Assembly: GCA_946558465.1 (NCBI GenBank)
Contig: CAMNTM010000009.1
Span: forward strand, 1-64,000
Reading direction: 5' to 3'
DNA length: 64,000 nucleotides
DNA from: an uncultured Lachnospiraceae bacterium
GTDB taxonomy: Bacteria > Bacillota > Clostridia > Lachnospirales > Lachnospiraceae
How positions within the stretch are numbered: the stretch's first letter is position 1; every line of letters begins with the position of its first letter. The translations under genes and the position numbers were made by a program. Below the pieces are notes generated by a model, which was not told where the DNA came from, made no database searches, and saw nothing but the letters and a program-made list of their open reading frames with translations. Below, piece by piece: positions 1-7,100 of this stretch.

Positions 1-134
1 CAGTGACTTGTCGCCAGTTTCCTAACTTGACATTCGCTCCACGGAAAACCTGCCATACTCCTTCTTTAGAATCATCTATATTTAAGAAGCTCTCCGGCAG
101 CAACCTCGCGCTTCACAGCTATCAATGTCACAGC
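1..134 (-). ncRNA. Structured 5' leader RNA, candidate ribosomal-protein (S10-like) operon leader
   Basis: Transcribed from the minus promoter at 141-169 and leaving the window at base 1. The minus strand carries GCGCGAGGTTGC (100-111) and ends with GGCGACAAGTCACTG (1-15), with paired CTTCTT/AAGAAG arms (61-66 and 84-89). I recall this wording from leaders upstream of rpsJ operons in Firmicutes, but that is memory and not an alignment. No start codon with a convincing reading frame lies inside it, so the gene it leads is outside the window. It could also be another type of structured leader. Confidence 0.4.
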
Positions 135-140
135 TTTTTT

Positions 141-169
141 AGTATAAATGAAGAAAAGACTTTTTGCAA
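141..169 (-). promoter_or_regulatory. Sigma-A promoter, TTGCAA-N17-TATACT
   Basis: On the minus strand the -35 TTGCAA (164-169) and -10 TATACT (141-146) are separated by 17 bases. It would start the leader RNA at about position 134. Confidence 0.55.
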
Positions 170-636
170 GCCTTTTCCTGTAAATATTGTATTTTTTTCA
201 GTACAACGTATCCGATTATCTTGAATCAATCTGCTGAACAAGTTATTTATACACTGCCTCCCACTCCTGGCACATATGTTTTTCTTCATTGATACTCATA
301 TAAACTTACCGCTTTCGCCTTCACTCTGTTTTTTGCTTAGGAACTCTGCCTTTAGCACAGAGCTATGGAAGAATATATTGCAATTTTTAGTTTTCCACGG
401 TTTCAAATTGCAAATTTTTCTGCCTGTGTACTGCAAATAGACCGCCAGCCAAAACCCTCATTAAACATACAGTTTTTACTCCATATTTCGACACCTCTAT
501 TTCCGACAGTTCATAATTCTTTTTATTAAATGTGCACTACATTTATTAGAAACACAAAAAATTTTTAATCAATTCATCTAAATTCATGCAATATCTCATT
601 GACTTTTTCATATTATAATGATAAATTTATTAGTAT
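170..636. other. Intergenic, no gene recognised
   Basis: AT-rich divergent region between the left-edge leader and the TauE-type gene. No supported ORF, repeat or RNA was seen. A TTGACT (599-604) and a TATAAT (614-619) are only 9 bases apart, so they do not make a normal promoter. Confidence 0.5.
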
Positions 637-666
637 CAGAAACAATAAATCGGGGTGTTGTTTCTG
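637..666. promoter_or_regulatory. Inverted repeat upstream of the TauE-type gene
   Basis: Perfect 9-base arms CAGAAACAA (637-645) and TTGTTTCTG (658-666) with a 12-base spacer, 45 bases before the start codon. It could be an operator or an mRNA hairpin in the leader. The regulator is unknown. Confidence 0.45.
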
Positions 667-711
667 AGCAGGTTATAGTAACTATATATCTAGAGATTGG
701 AGGAAAAAAAC

Positions 712-1602
712 ATGTTATTAGCACTTCAAATTTTATTTGGTGCCCTGGCAGCAGGAACCGGTCTTGGACTTATCATTGACGTATTTAAGAATCGTATGGA
801 TGGTCTCAAGAATGCAACCGGCAAGCAGTGGGCATCTGGCTTTACGGTAGGTATTATTGCCAACTTCCTTGACACACTTGGCTGTGGTTCCTACGCACCA
901 TCTACCTTTATGTACAAACTTTTTAATCAGATTGATGATATTGATATTCCGGGTACTCTGAATATCGGAGATACTTTCCCGGTTATTTTCGAGGCATTTA
1001 TCTCTACATCTTCTGTAGAATGTGATCCGATGTTTATGTGGGTTATGTACATATGTGCGGCTATAGGCTCCTTCGGATTTGCGACAGTCGTAACGAAATG
1101 GCCTCGTAATAAAATCAGATATGCGCTTGGTTTTATTATGATACCGCTTGCACTGATTATGCTCTGCAAAAACACCGGCTTTGGTCCTTTTGGTTCTGTA
1201 GGTGATGCTGTTGGCTTATATGGCTGGAAGCTGGTTGTAGCTGCTGGACTTAACATTCTCTGGGGCGCTTTAATGGATATCGGTTTCGGTCTGTATGCAC
1301 CATGTATGGCTACCTGTCTTCTGCTTGGTGTTAACGGTGATGCCTGCTTCCCGATATTTATGGGTTCTTGTGCAGTTCTGATGCCGGCCTGCTCTATCGA
1401 GTTTATTAAAACTCACAGATACGATGTGCCGCATACAATCGGCAACGCGCTCGGCGGATGTATCGGTGTATTCATCGCATGGAAAATCGTTACAAATCTC
1501 CCGATGTTCTGGTTGATTAACCTTATCTGTGTCGTTCTGTTGTGGACTTCATATACTCTGCTCCACGCAGCTAACAAGGATAGAAAAGCAGGAATAGCTT
1601 AA
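712..1602 (+). CDS. TauE/SafE-family membrane permease
   Basis: A 296-aa polytopic membrane protein of the sulfite exporter TauE/SafE type. N-terminal Gly-rich segment (AAGTGLGLIIDVF), then NFLDTLGCGSYAP, PGTLNIGDTFPVI and VECDP, which match the usual family wording around the half-repeat. About eight hydrophobic segments are visible. The start is ATG 712, because GGAGG at 699-703 is correctly spaced for it; an upstream in-frame TTG (697) overlaps that ribosome site. The family exports or imports small anions such as sulfite or organosulfonates. The substrate here cannot be read from sequence. It faces the proline reductase cluster convergently, so a role in that pathway is only a guess. Confidence 0.75.
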   Translation: MLLALQILFGALAAGTGLGLIIDVFKNRMDGLKNATGKQWASGFTVGIIANFLDTLGCGSYAPSTFMYKLFNQIDDIDIPGTLNIGDTFPVIFEAFISTSSVECDPMFMWVMYICAAIGSFGFATVVTKWPRNKIRYALGFIMIPLALIMLCKNTGFGPFGSVGDAVGLYGWKLVVAAGLNILWGALMDIGFGLYAPCMATCLLLGVNGDACFPIFMGSCAVLMPACSIEFIKTHRYDVPHTIGNALGGCIGVFIAWKIVTNLPMFWLINLICVVLLWTSYTLLHAANKDRKAGIA

Positions 1603-1616
1603 ACTAATACTTATAA

Positions 1617-1656
1617 TTGTATAAATGGCTGTCTATCCGGATAGCCATTTATACAA
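1617..1656 (+). terminator. Hairpin terminator after the TauE-type gene
   Basis: Perfect 14-bp arms TTGTATAAATGGCT and AGCCATTTATACAA around a 12-base loop, 14 bases after the stop. There is no long T run, so termination may be partial and the next gene could be co-transcribed. Confidence 0.6.
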
Positions 1657-1710
1657 TATCCAAAATACTACTATTTTTGTAAAACAGGTATAAAAAACGG
1701 AGAAAATACT

Positions 1711-2250
1711 ATGTTTATAAATGAATACATTATGGATCGAAGACGTTACGACAAGTGGGCAGCTCCCAAGTTTTGGAAGTTACCTATTTTTTATGTATAT
1801 TGTGTTATTTTTGTCGCAGGAGTGTTTGGCTGGATTTACTTTAAAAAAGCAGATGCCTCCTTAAGATGGCAGTCAATCGGAGCTTTTCTTACGTTTGTCG
1901 CAGTATACAGAGGCGTCTTTTTTAAATGGATGCATGCAGACAAAACCTTCCGGGTTACGAGGGAAACCTACTTCGGCGGCAAGGATTGGACATGCAAAGT
2001 AATCATCGGTGAAAAAAATATCTCTCTATATATCAATGGGAAGATTAACAATAAAGTTGAATGGGAAGAAATCAAGAAATTTGAAGAGGCAAAATCATAT
2101 TTCAAATTATCTACAAACGAATATAACGAAGGAGTTATGATCGATAAGTCATGCTTTACCGAAGGGGACGCTGACAGCTTCAAACAATGGATGCTCGATA
2201 ATCATCCTGAAATCAAGTATGGTCCTATAGCTCCTCCGTTTGATAAATAA
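1711..2250 (+). CDS. YcxB-like membrane protein
   Basis: A 179-aa protein with two N-terminal membrane segments (about residues 25-45 and 52-72). A soluble C-terminal domain follows, containing VEWEEIKKFEEAKSYFKL and later SFKQWMLDNHP, which resembles the YcxB-like C-terminal domain. That domain has no established biochemical function. ATG 1711 is preceded by CGGAGA at a normal distance. It follows the TauE-type gene across a hairpin and is closed by a strong terminator, so the two may form a small transcription unit. Confidence 0.6.
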   Translation: MFINEYIMDRRRYDKWAAPKFWKLPIFYVYCVIFVAGVFGWIYFKKADASLRWQSIGAFLTFVAVYRGVFFKWMHADKTFRVTRETYFGGKDWTCKVIIGEKNISLYINGKINNKVEWEEIKKFEEAKSYFKLSTNEYNEGVMIDKSCFTEGDADSFKQWMLDNHPEIKYGPIAPPFDK

Positions 2251-2263
2251 ATACATTTTGATA

Positions 2264-2305
2264 AAAAGAAAGACGCGGCATTTGAAAATGCCGCGTCTTT
2301 CTTTT
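2264..2305. terminator. Bidirectional rho-independent terminator
   Basis: A long stem around GACGCGGCATT / AATGCCGCGTC, flanked by A-rich and T-rich arms (AAAAGAAA on the left, TTTCTTTT on the right), lies 13 bases after the YcxB-like stop. Confidence 0.85.
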
Positions 2306-2747
2306 GGTATGTCATTGAGAGGTTTTCCTCGTTGCATTGCAGTTTTGTCTATATACAAAGCTGGGGAATGCTCCTCCTAAGAGGAAGTATATAAAAATAA
2401 ATTGAAGTTCGCCGCTGCAAGGACACTCTTGGGGGAAATGACCGGCAGCAGGATAACTGCAATAACAACCGTAAAAATCGTACGGGAACTTGTCATGCCG
2501 TTTCGAAAAATAATAAGCAGCCACCTCACATAAGATAACCGCCATTGGTCGATACATAACTAAGTTCGTTATTAATATAACATTTTTCCTCTGCCTCCGT
2601 CAATAAAAAAAATATAAATCGAAAAATTTTATATATTTTCACAAAATATATTTTCTTATCGCAATACTTTTTATCACTTTACCACAACAACGTAGCAAAT
2701 ATCGACAGCCAGAATCTGCCTCCGGCCGCCGATGTTTAATATTCCTA
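2306..2747. other. Intergenic spacer, no gene recognised
   Basis: Lies between two convergent gene sets. An 81-codon open frame at 2312-2557 on the minus strand is Cys/Tyr/Phe-rich and lacks a ribosome site. A short plus-strand frame ending near 2530 is also unsupported. The right half is very AT-rich. Nothing else was identified. Confidence 0.5.
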
Positions 2748-3224
2748 TTAACCTTTCTGATCTTTCTGTCTCATTTTCAGCTTCAAAAGAGCCTTCGCCT
2801 TCAGACAGTCAAGCTCAACCATATTATTCTCGCCAACTACATTCGTCTCCACACCCTCGACACTCTTATTAATATCTACAATGCCGTCAAGATAGTCATT
2901 TACAACAACAAACTGAGCCACTGTTCCGCTGAAGTTAAGCCCTGTAACAGGTATTCCTCTAATTCCAAGCTGCTCACAGGTATTGGTAAAATCTACATCA
3001 CTGTTTCCCCAGCCATCAGAGGAAATAATAACACCGTCTGCACGCATAGCCTCTGCCCACACAGCAGAACGGGTTCCTACCAGCATTTTATCCTTATTGT
3101 CATCTGGTGTTCCTACCAGCAATATTCCCATTAAATCAAGATCTGTATCCTTTGACACTACATCAAGCAGAGGGTCTCTAAAATGATGCAGTGTCGTCTC
3201 CTTCGTTGATGGACCTATTCCCAT
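2748..3224 (-). CDS. prdE: Proline reductase cluster protein PrdE
   Basis: 158 aa, colinear with the C-terminal (alpha) half of PrdA: a GPSTKETTLHHFRDPL opening parallels GPASKEMSRHYWREPL of PrdA, followed by matching LMGILLVGTP, ADGVIISSDGWGNSDVDF and GIRGIPVTGL blocks. It lacks the Thr-Cys junction that PrdA uses to form its pyruvoyl group, so it is not expected to be catalytic in the same way. The family is established as a companion in D-proline reductase clusters, with unproven function. ATG 3224 is preceded by GAGGAGG. It follows prdD by 14 bases, and prdD supplies the other half of the PrdA-like architecture. Confidence 0.88.
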   Translation of the reverse strand: MGIGPSTKETTLHHFRDPLLDVVSKDTDLDLMGILLVGTPDDNKDKMLVGTRSAVWAEAMRADGVIISSDGWGNSDVDFTNTCEQLGIRGIPVTGLNFSGTVAQFVVVNDYLDGIVDINKSVEGVETNVVGENNMVELDCLKAKALLKLKMRQKDQKG

Positions 3225-3238
3225 ATCTATACCTCCTC

Positions 3239-4006
3239 TTACTGCATGGAGCGGATAATACCATCTCTGTACTCATTCGGAGTTACCAGAATCGGCATAT
3301 TGCCCATATCTATGATAGAACGTCCGCCCTCCACTCCCGACGGCTCATTTGAAAAGAAATGCGTATCGTACATCGCACCCTGGCCTGCTACCTGCTTAAT
3401 AATCAGAACACGCTTTTTCCCCGGCCTTACAATATCATGATACTCATGACGTTCCGTACACTTCTCTCCTCTAAATTTTTTCAGCTTCTCTCTGTAGCTC
3501 TGGACAAACTTATCGCACGCACGATGTGCCGCTGTCGGTCCCGGACGCTCCTGTCCCATACCTGCTGTCAAAGTTACGTCAAATGAAATAATATAATCCT
3601 TATCTCCCGGCGTACCTGCACGATTCAAATACAGCTGCTCCTTCAGATTTCCCTCAGAAGAACCGAATTCATGACACTGCTTCCCATTAACATCTACCCC
3701 TGTCAGCATCACATACACACCTGTAATTGTATGGGTGATCCCATCTCCTATCTTGCCAAGTACCTTTGTAGAAATCGGTATGATATCCATAATCGTATTT
3801 GTCCATCTGTCATGCTCACCAGGTCTGATAATCTGAAGGTCAATTTTTTCAATAAACTCTTCTTCGGCTGTCAGAGCGTCAAGCATCTCCTTACTGACTG
3901 TCATATGTCCGTCAACGGTAATATTATTATGCTCACCCCATTCCACATCGTCCATATGAAACGCCTTAACTACCAGTCTTCTTAAATCTTTTACTTCATC
4001 ACCCAA
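3239..4006 (-). CDS. prdD: Proline reductase cluster protein PrdD
   Basis: About 255 aa, similar to the N-terminal (beta) half of PrdA: VTGVYVMLTGVD, EFGSSEGNL, RPGKKRVLIIKQV, GQGAMYDTHFF and the terminal GNMPILVTPNEYRDGI all have PrdA counterparts. It ends just before where PrdA would be cleaved. The TTG start at 4006 is chosen because a perfect GGAGGTG lies 9 bases before it. An in-frame ATG (4024) sits on that ribosome site and a TTG (4036) lies in the preceding terminator's T run, so both are less likely. With PrdE it forms a split PrdA paralogue. Its role is unproven. Confidence 0.85.
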   Translation of the reverse strand: MGDEVKDLRRLVVKAFHMDDVEWGEHNNITVDGHMTVSKEMLDALTAEEEFIEKIDLQIIRPGEHDRWTNTIMDIIPISTKVLGKIGDGITHTITGVYVMLTGVDVNGKQCHEFGSSEGNLKEQLYLNRAGTPGDKDYIISFDVTLTAGMGQERPGPTAAHRACDKFVQSYREKLKKFRGEKCTERHEYHDIVRPGKKRVLIIKQVAGQGAMYDTHFFSNEPSGVEGGRSIIDMGNMPILVTPNEYRDGIIRSMQ

Positions 4007-4032
4007 ATCTTCTTTCACCTCCATGCAAAACT

Positions 4033-4063
4033 TCAAAAAGGGCAGATGAAAACATCTGCCCTT
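4033..4063 (-). terminator. Rho-independent terminator between prdB and prdD
   Basis: On the minus strand AAGGGCAGATG and CATCTGCCCTT form an 11-bp stem with a TTTT loop, followed by TTTTTG. It sits 12 bases after the prdB stop, inside a same-strand cluster, and probably lowers prdD-prdE expression relative to prdAB. Confidence 0.8.
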
Positions 4064-4075
4064 ACATCACCGCTG

Positions 4076-4801
4076 TTAGATCTTAGCCACATACTCAAAT
4101 GGCAGCGGAACAATCTTTCCAGGTGTCTGGATTTCTATCAGCTGCTCAAGAGTAGCCTTAACAATCTGTGTCTGCTGTTCAACATTGTGCGGTCCACCCG
4201 CATTTGCTCCCATCGGAACGAGCGGAGCAACTGCACGAGGAGTACCTGTCTGACGAACAACCGGAGGAAGAGCTGCAATAATAATTGTAGGAATTCCAGC
4301 TTCTTCAATCGCTCTCTGCACCAATACTGCAGAGCGGTGGCAGGTACCTCATCCAGCAGTGAGGACAACCGCGTCAACATCCTCTTCTTTGAACATCTGT
4401 GCTATAGCCGGCCCGGTTTCACCCTTGAATTTCTCCTGGTTTCCGCCGCCGCCCATGAACCCTGCATGAACAGGTGCACAAGCTCTTATAAATCCTTCTG
4501 CTGCCAGCTCATGAATTCTGTCAATTGGGAACATACAGTTAATGTCCTTATTAACATCACTGTTGTCATATCCGCCATGTGATACCATCAATTCACTTGA
4601 TGGTGTTGTGTTCTCTATTTTTCTCCAAGTGAAGTCACCGGCAAGATTAAATCTTTCCTGATCTTTCTTGTGAACGCCTGCTGCCGTAGCAAGAGCAATA
4701 GACATATCCTTCAGCTCTTTTGTTACAGGAGTCCATACAGACGGTGGAGTAATAGGAACGAATATCTCTGATTGTAAACCTTTAACAACCGTTAAACTCA
4801 T
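4076..4801 (-). CDS. prdB: D-proline reductase selenoprotein subunit PrdB (Sec151)
   Basis: 241 aa when an in-frame UGA at 4349-4351 is read as selenocysteine 151, in the motif LTAG-U-GTCHRSAVLVQRA. That is the glycine/proline/sarcosine reductase selenoprotein B signature. Without readthrough the product would be only 150 aa. PrdB holds the active-site Sec that attacks D-proline; with the pyruvoyl-bearing PrdA it reduces D-proline to 5-aminovalerate in Stickland metabolism. A SECIS-like hairpin lies immediately 3' of the UGA. ATG 4801 is preceded by AAGGAGG. It starts 2 bases after the upstream small gene. selA, selB, selD and tRNA-Sec all occur nearby, so decoding is supported. Confidence 0.95.
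4310..4351 (-). promoter_or_regulatory. prdB SECIS element
   Basis: Starting from the UGA (4349-4351), the minus strand folds CTCTGCA (pairing with 4328-4334) against TGCAGAG (4314-4320) around a GTATTGG loop, with the stem about 15 bases after the UGA. Apical G residues and this spacing fit bacterial SECIS hairpins bound by SelB. Confidence 0.75.
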
Positions 4802-4803
4802 TT

Positions 4804-5100
4804 TTAGACCTCCTTATTATCCAAACGCTTACGCATCTCTTCTTGTTTGCGTCGCTCTTTTTCTATGTTGCTGACATACTTCTCATTTACTTCCGGCCCC
4901 AGCTGTTCAGGAAAACTCATATTCCATCCAACCTCCTGGCCTATCTTAGGTTCAGTATCACAGATAAACATTCTCTTCGGAGCCTTAAAAAAACCTAAAC
5001 GCCCTTTTAAATCAACGCTGATACTGCAGTCATCAACATCTACGATGATGCCCTCCATGTAAATGATTTTTCCGCCATAATTCAAACGCTCGTCATTCAT
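4804..5100 (-). CDS. Small CBO2463/CBO2479-type protein of the prd operon
   Basis: A 98-aa protein with KGRLGFFKAPKRMFICD, PKIGQEVGWNMSFPEQLGPEV and a charged C-terminal helix (YVSNIEKERRKQEEMRKR). I recognise it as the small family that sits between prdA and prdB in clostridial proline reductase operons. Its function is unknown. The repeated strand-forming segments at residues 10-60 suggest a small beta domain. It is tightly packed, 15 bases after prdA and 2 bases before prdB, so it is translated with the enzyme subunits and may help assembly or maturation. That role is inference. Confidence 0.75.
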   Translation of the reverse strand: MNDERLNYGGKIIYMEGIIVDVDDCSISVDLKGRLGFFKAPKRMFICDTEPKIGQEVGWNMSFPEQLGPEVNEKYVSNIEKERRKQEEMRKRLDNKEV

Positions 5101-5115
5101 TTAATCAACACCTGA

Positions 5116-6969
5116 TTAATCGTATTTCTCTTTACGCTTCTGGCTCATAGGCAGAGACTGCTCATTATCTTCAAGCGCAATCTTTCTGTCATATACAGCC
5201 TCGATTAACTCAACGTTTGTAGACTTAACGTTTGGATTCCACTTTCTTTCAGCCGCCTTTACATCTTCTCCTGCCATAGCAGTCTTAAGCATAGCAAGTG
5301 CACGAACTGCGTCCTCCGGGCAAAGCGTATTACATCCAAGCACCTCATTCTCAATACCGGACTCAGATTTATTGTTGTCAACCATGTACTGCATATACTT
5401 GTTTCCAACAACGAGAGCTCCCTGAACTGCACAATAGGACATACCAACTACCGGAACTCCTCTCATACCAATCTGCTCGATATGACTTGCAAAGTCAATA
5501 TGATTATTTCCAAAACCTTCTGTTGTAACAAAAGCTCCGTCTGCATCCATCATCTCTACAGTATGTCCGACACGTTTGGATACATAGAACTTTTCTGCAT
5601 TAATCTGCGGAGAACCTACAAATACAACACCACAAAGGTCAACTTCCTCATCATGAAGCGCCTCAAGAACAAGCGGCTCTCTCCAATAATGTCTGGACAT
5701 CTCCTTTGAAGCAGGTCCGATACAGGTTAAAGCATGAATACATCCGTCAAGTACCTCAAGCGGAGATACACATACCGGAACATTGCCCAAATCAACGTTT
5801 GCTCTTGCACCGAGAACGCCGACCGGCTCTACAGGAAGAATAAAGTTATCATGCATAGCTCCCTGGCCCATGATCTCTTTAACGATTACAACTTTTTTCT
5901 TACCCGGGCGGCGAACCTGCTTAAGCTCCTGTGTCTCTGCTACAAGACTTTCATCAAGCTTCTTCATTGCCTCACGGATTTCCTGTGTGATAATATCAAA
6001 TGCTGTATGCGCAGCCATAGGCCCGCGGCGCTCCATATTTGTCTTTTCCTGTACTACAATATTACCCTTGATGAAAATCTCGCCCTTATCCGGACATCCC
6101 GGACGGCCCCACATAATATTCTCGTCAAGATAACCCTCTGAAGAACCAAATTCACCAATCTGAACTCCGCCTTCATCAACACCTGTCAGCATCATAACAA
6201 CACCGTCGAGTACTCGTGTAACACCTGTTCCGATATCGTCGTCGCCTTCCTTTGTAGCAATTGGCTGAACATCCATAATTGTCTCAGAATAAGTGTGATA
6301 CAAATCCGGAGTAATGATTTCCAGATGGAAATCCTTTACCAGCTCCTGATTATCAATAACTTCTGCCTCAATACCCTCCCGGATATAAAGTGTTGTTCCC
6401 TCGATCTTTGTCTCAGGTCCTCTCTTAACCTCTGTAATCTTAAAATGCTTTCTTGTTAAGGTTCTTACAACCTTCTCTTCGGCCTTCTCAGCCGGTGCTG
6501 CTGCCGCCTCTGCCGCTGCTACAACTGCCGGTGCCGCCGGCGCTGCCGCGCCTCCGCCGAGTGCTCCCACCGGAATCTCAAGATTAATGTCCTTACCTTC
6601 TCCGATGTGAATTTTTAACATTCCGCCTGCTGTCATCGGTGCCGGTGCTGCCGGCGCTGCTGGTGCTGCCGGTACTTCCTCTTCTGCCGGTGCTTCTTCT
6701 TGTGCAGGTGCGCTTGGCGCCTTAGCTCCCTCAACTACATCTGCTGTAAGCGGGCAGAGAGAATCACATGTTTTTACAAGTTTTGCTCCTAATACCTCCT
6801 CGATGGTAAGACAGCCGTCAAGGTTTAATAATCCTGAATCTACCAAATCATCAAAAATTGCCGGATCTTCCAGATTCGCAGGTTCAATTGTAATGCCGCC
6901 CTCGGCTCTACAACATAATACTGCCGGATCATGTGCATGAGCTTTCGCTGTTTCAGCTGTGATTGACAT
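5116..6969 (-). CDS. prdA: D-proline reductase proprotein PrdA
   Basis: A 617-aa proprotein. An N-terminal Cys-containing segment (DPAVLCCRAEGG; later KTCDSLCPLTADVV) leads into an Ala/Pro-rich linker (about residues 82-160). The beta-subunit region follows, and then the junction ALTC-IGPASKE with the conserved cysteine at residue 416. In characterised PrdA, cleavage before this cysteine yields two subunits and converts it to a pyruvoyl group, which binds D-proline as a Schiff base. The C-terminal part is the alpha subunit (VDLCGVVFVGSP, DGAFVTTEGFGNNHIDF). ATG 6969 is preceded by AAGGAGG. It is the lead structural gene of prdA-(small gene)-prdB. prdD and prdE are separate copies of its two halves. 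Confidence 0.95.
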   Translation of the reverse strand: MSITAETAKAHAHDPAVLCCRAEGGITIEPANLEDPAIFDDLVDSGLLNLDGCLTIEEVLGAKLVKTCDSLCPLTADVVEGAKAPSAPAQEEAPAEEEVPAAPAAPAAPAPMTAGGMLKIHIGEGKDINLEIPVGALGGGAAAPAAPAVVAAAEAAAAPAEKAEEKVVRTLTRKHFKITEVKRGPETKIEGTTLYIREGIEAEVIDNQELVKDFHLEIITPDLYHTYSETIMDVQPIATKEGDDDIGTGVTRVLDGVVMMLTGVDEGGVQIGEFGSSEGYLDENIMWGRPGCPDKGEIFIKGNIVVQEKTNMERRGPMAAHTAFDIITQEIREAMKKLDESLVAETQELKQVRRPGKKKVVIVKEIMGQGAMHDNFILPVEPVGVLGARANVDLGNVPVCVSPLEVLDGCIHALTCIGPASKEMSRHYWREPLVLEALHDEEVDLCGVVFVGSPQINAEKFYVSKRVGHTVEMMDADGAFVTTEGFGNNHIDFASHIEQIGMRGVPVVGMSYCAVQGALVVGNKYMQYMVDNNKSESGIENEVLGCNTLCPEDAVRALAMLKTAMAGEDVKAAERKWNPNVKSTNVELIEAVYDRKIALEDNEQSLPMSQKRKEKYD

Positions 6970-7035
6970 ATTGTTTCCCTCCTTGTTTGGTTTGCTTGTT
7001 TATATATACAGCCGCATCGGGCATAAGAACCTTCA

Positions 7036-7067
7036 GGCAGGAAAATCGGGGGTCCCCCGCCCCTGCC
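7036..7067 (-). terminator. GC-rich hairpin between prdC and prdA
   Basis: GGCAGG (7036-7041) pairs with CCTGCC (7062-7067), enclosing a nested CGGGG/CCCCG element. On the minus strand it is followed by only a weak T run (GATTTTCC comes from inside the element). It probably acts as a partial terminator or mRNA-stabilising hairpin that lets prdA be expressed separately from prdC. Confidence 0.4.
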
Positions 7068-7100
7068 CTCTGCGGTCAGTAAATACCTTAATATAGCTTT

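Noticed and set aside
3-224. 73-codon plus-strand ORF at the left edge
   Set aside because: It lies antisense to a promoter and structured leader, has no ribosome site and no recognisable product.
251-285. TGGCAC sequence as a sigma-54 promoter for the prd region
   Set aside because: The -12 element would read TTTTT instead of TTGCA and no sigma-54 activator gene is present.
599-619. TTGACT and TATAAT upstream of the TauE-type gene
   Set aside because: The spacing is 9 bases, far too short for a sigma-A promoter.
2312-2557. 81-codon Cys-rich ORF on the minus strand
   Set aside because: No ribosome site, odd composition (many Cys, Tyr, Phe), and no family match.
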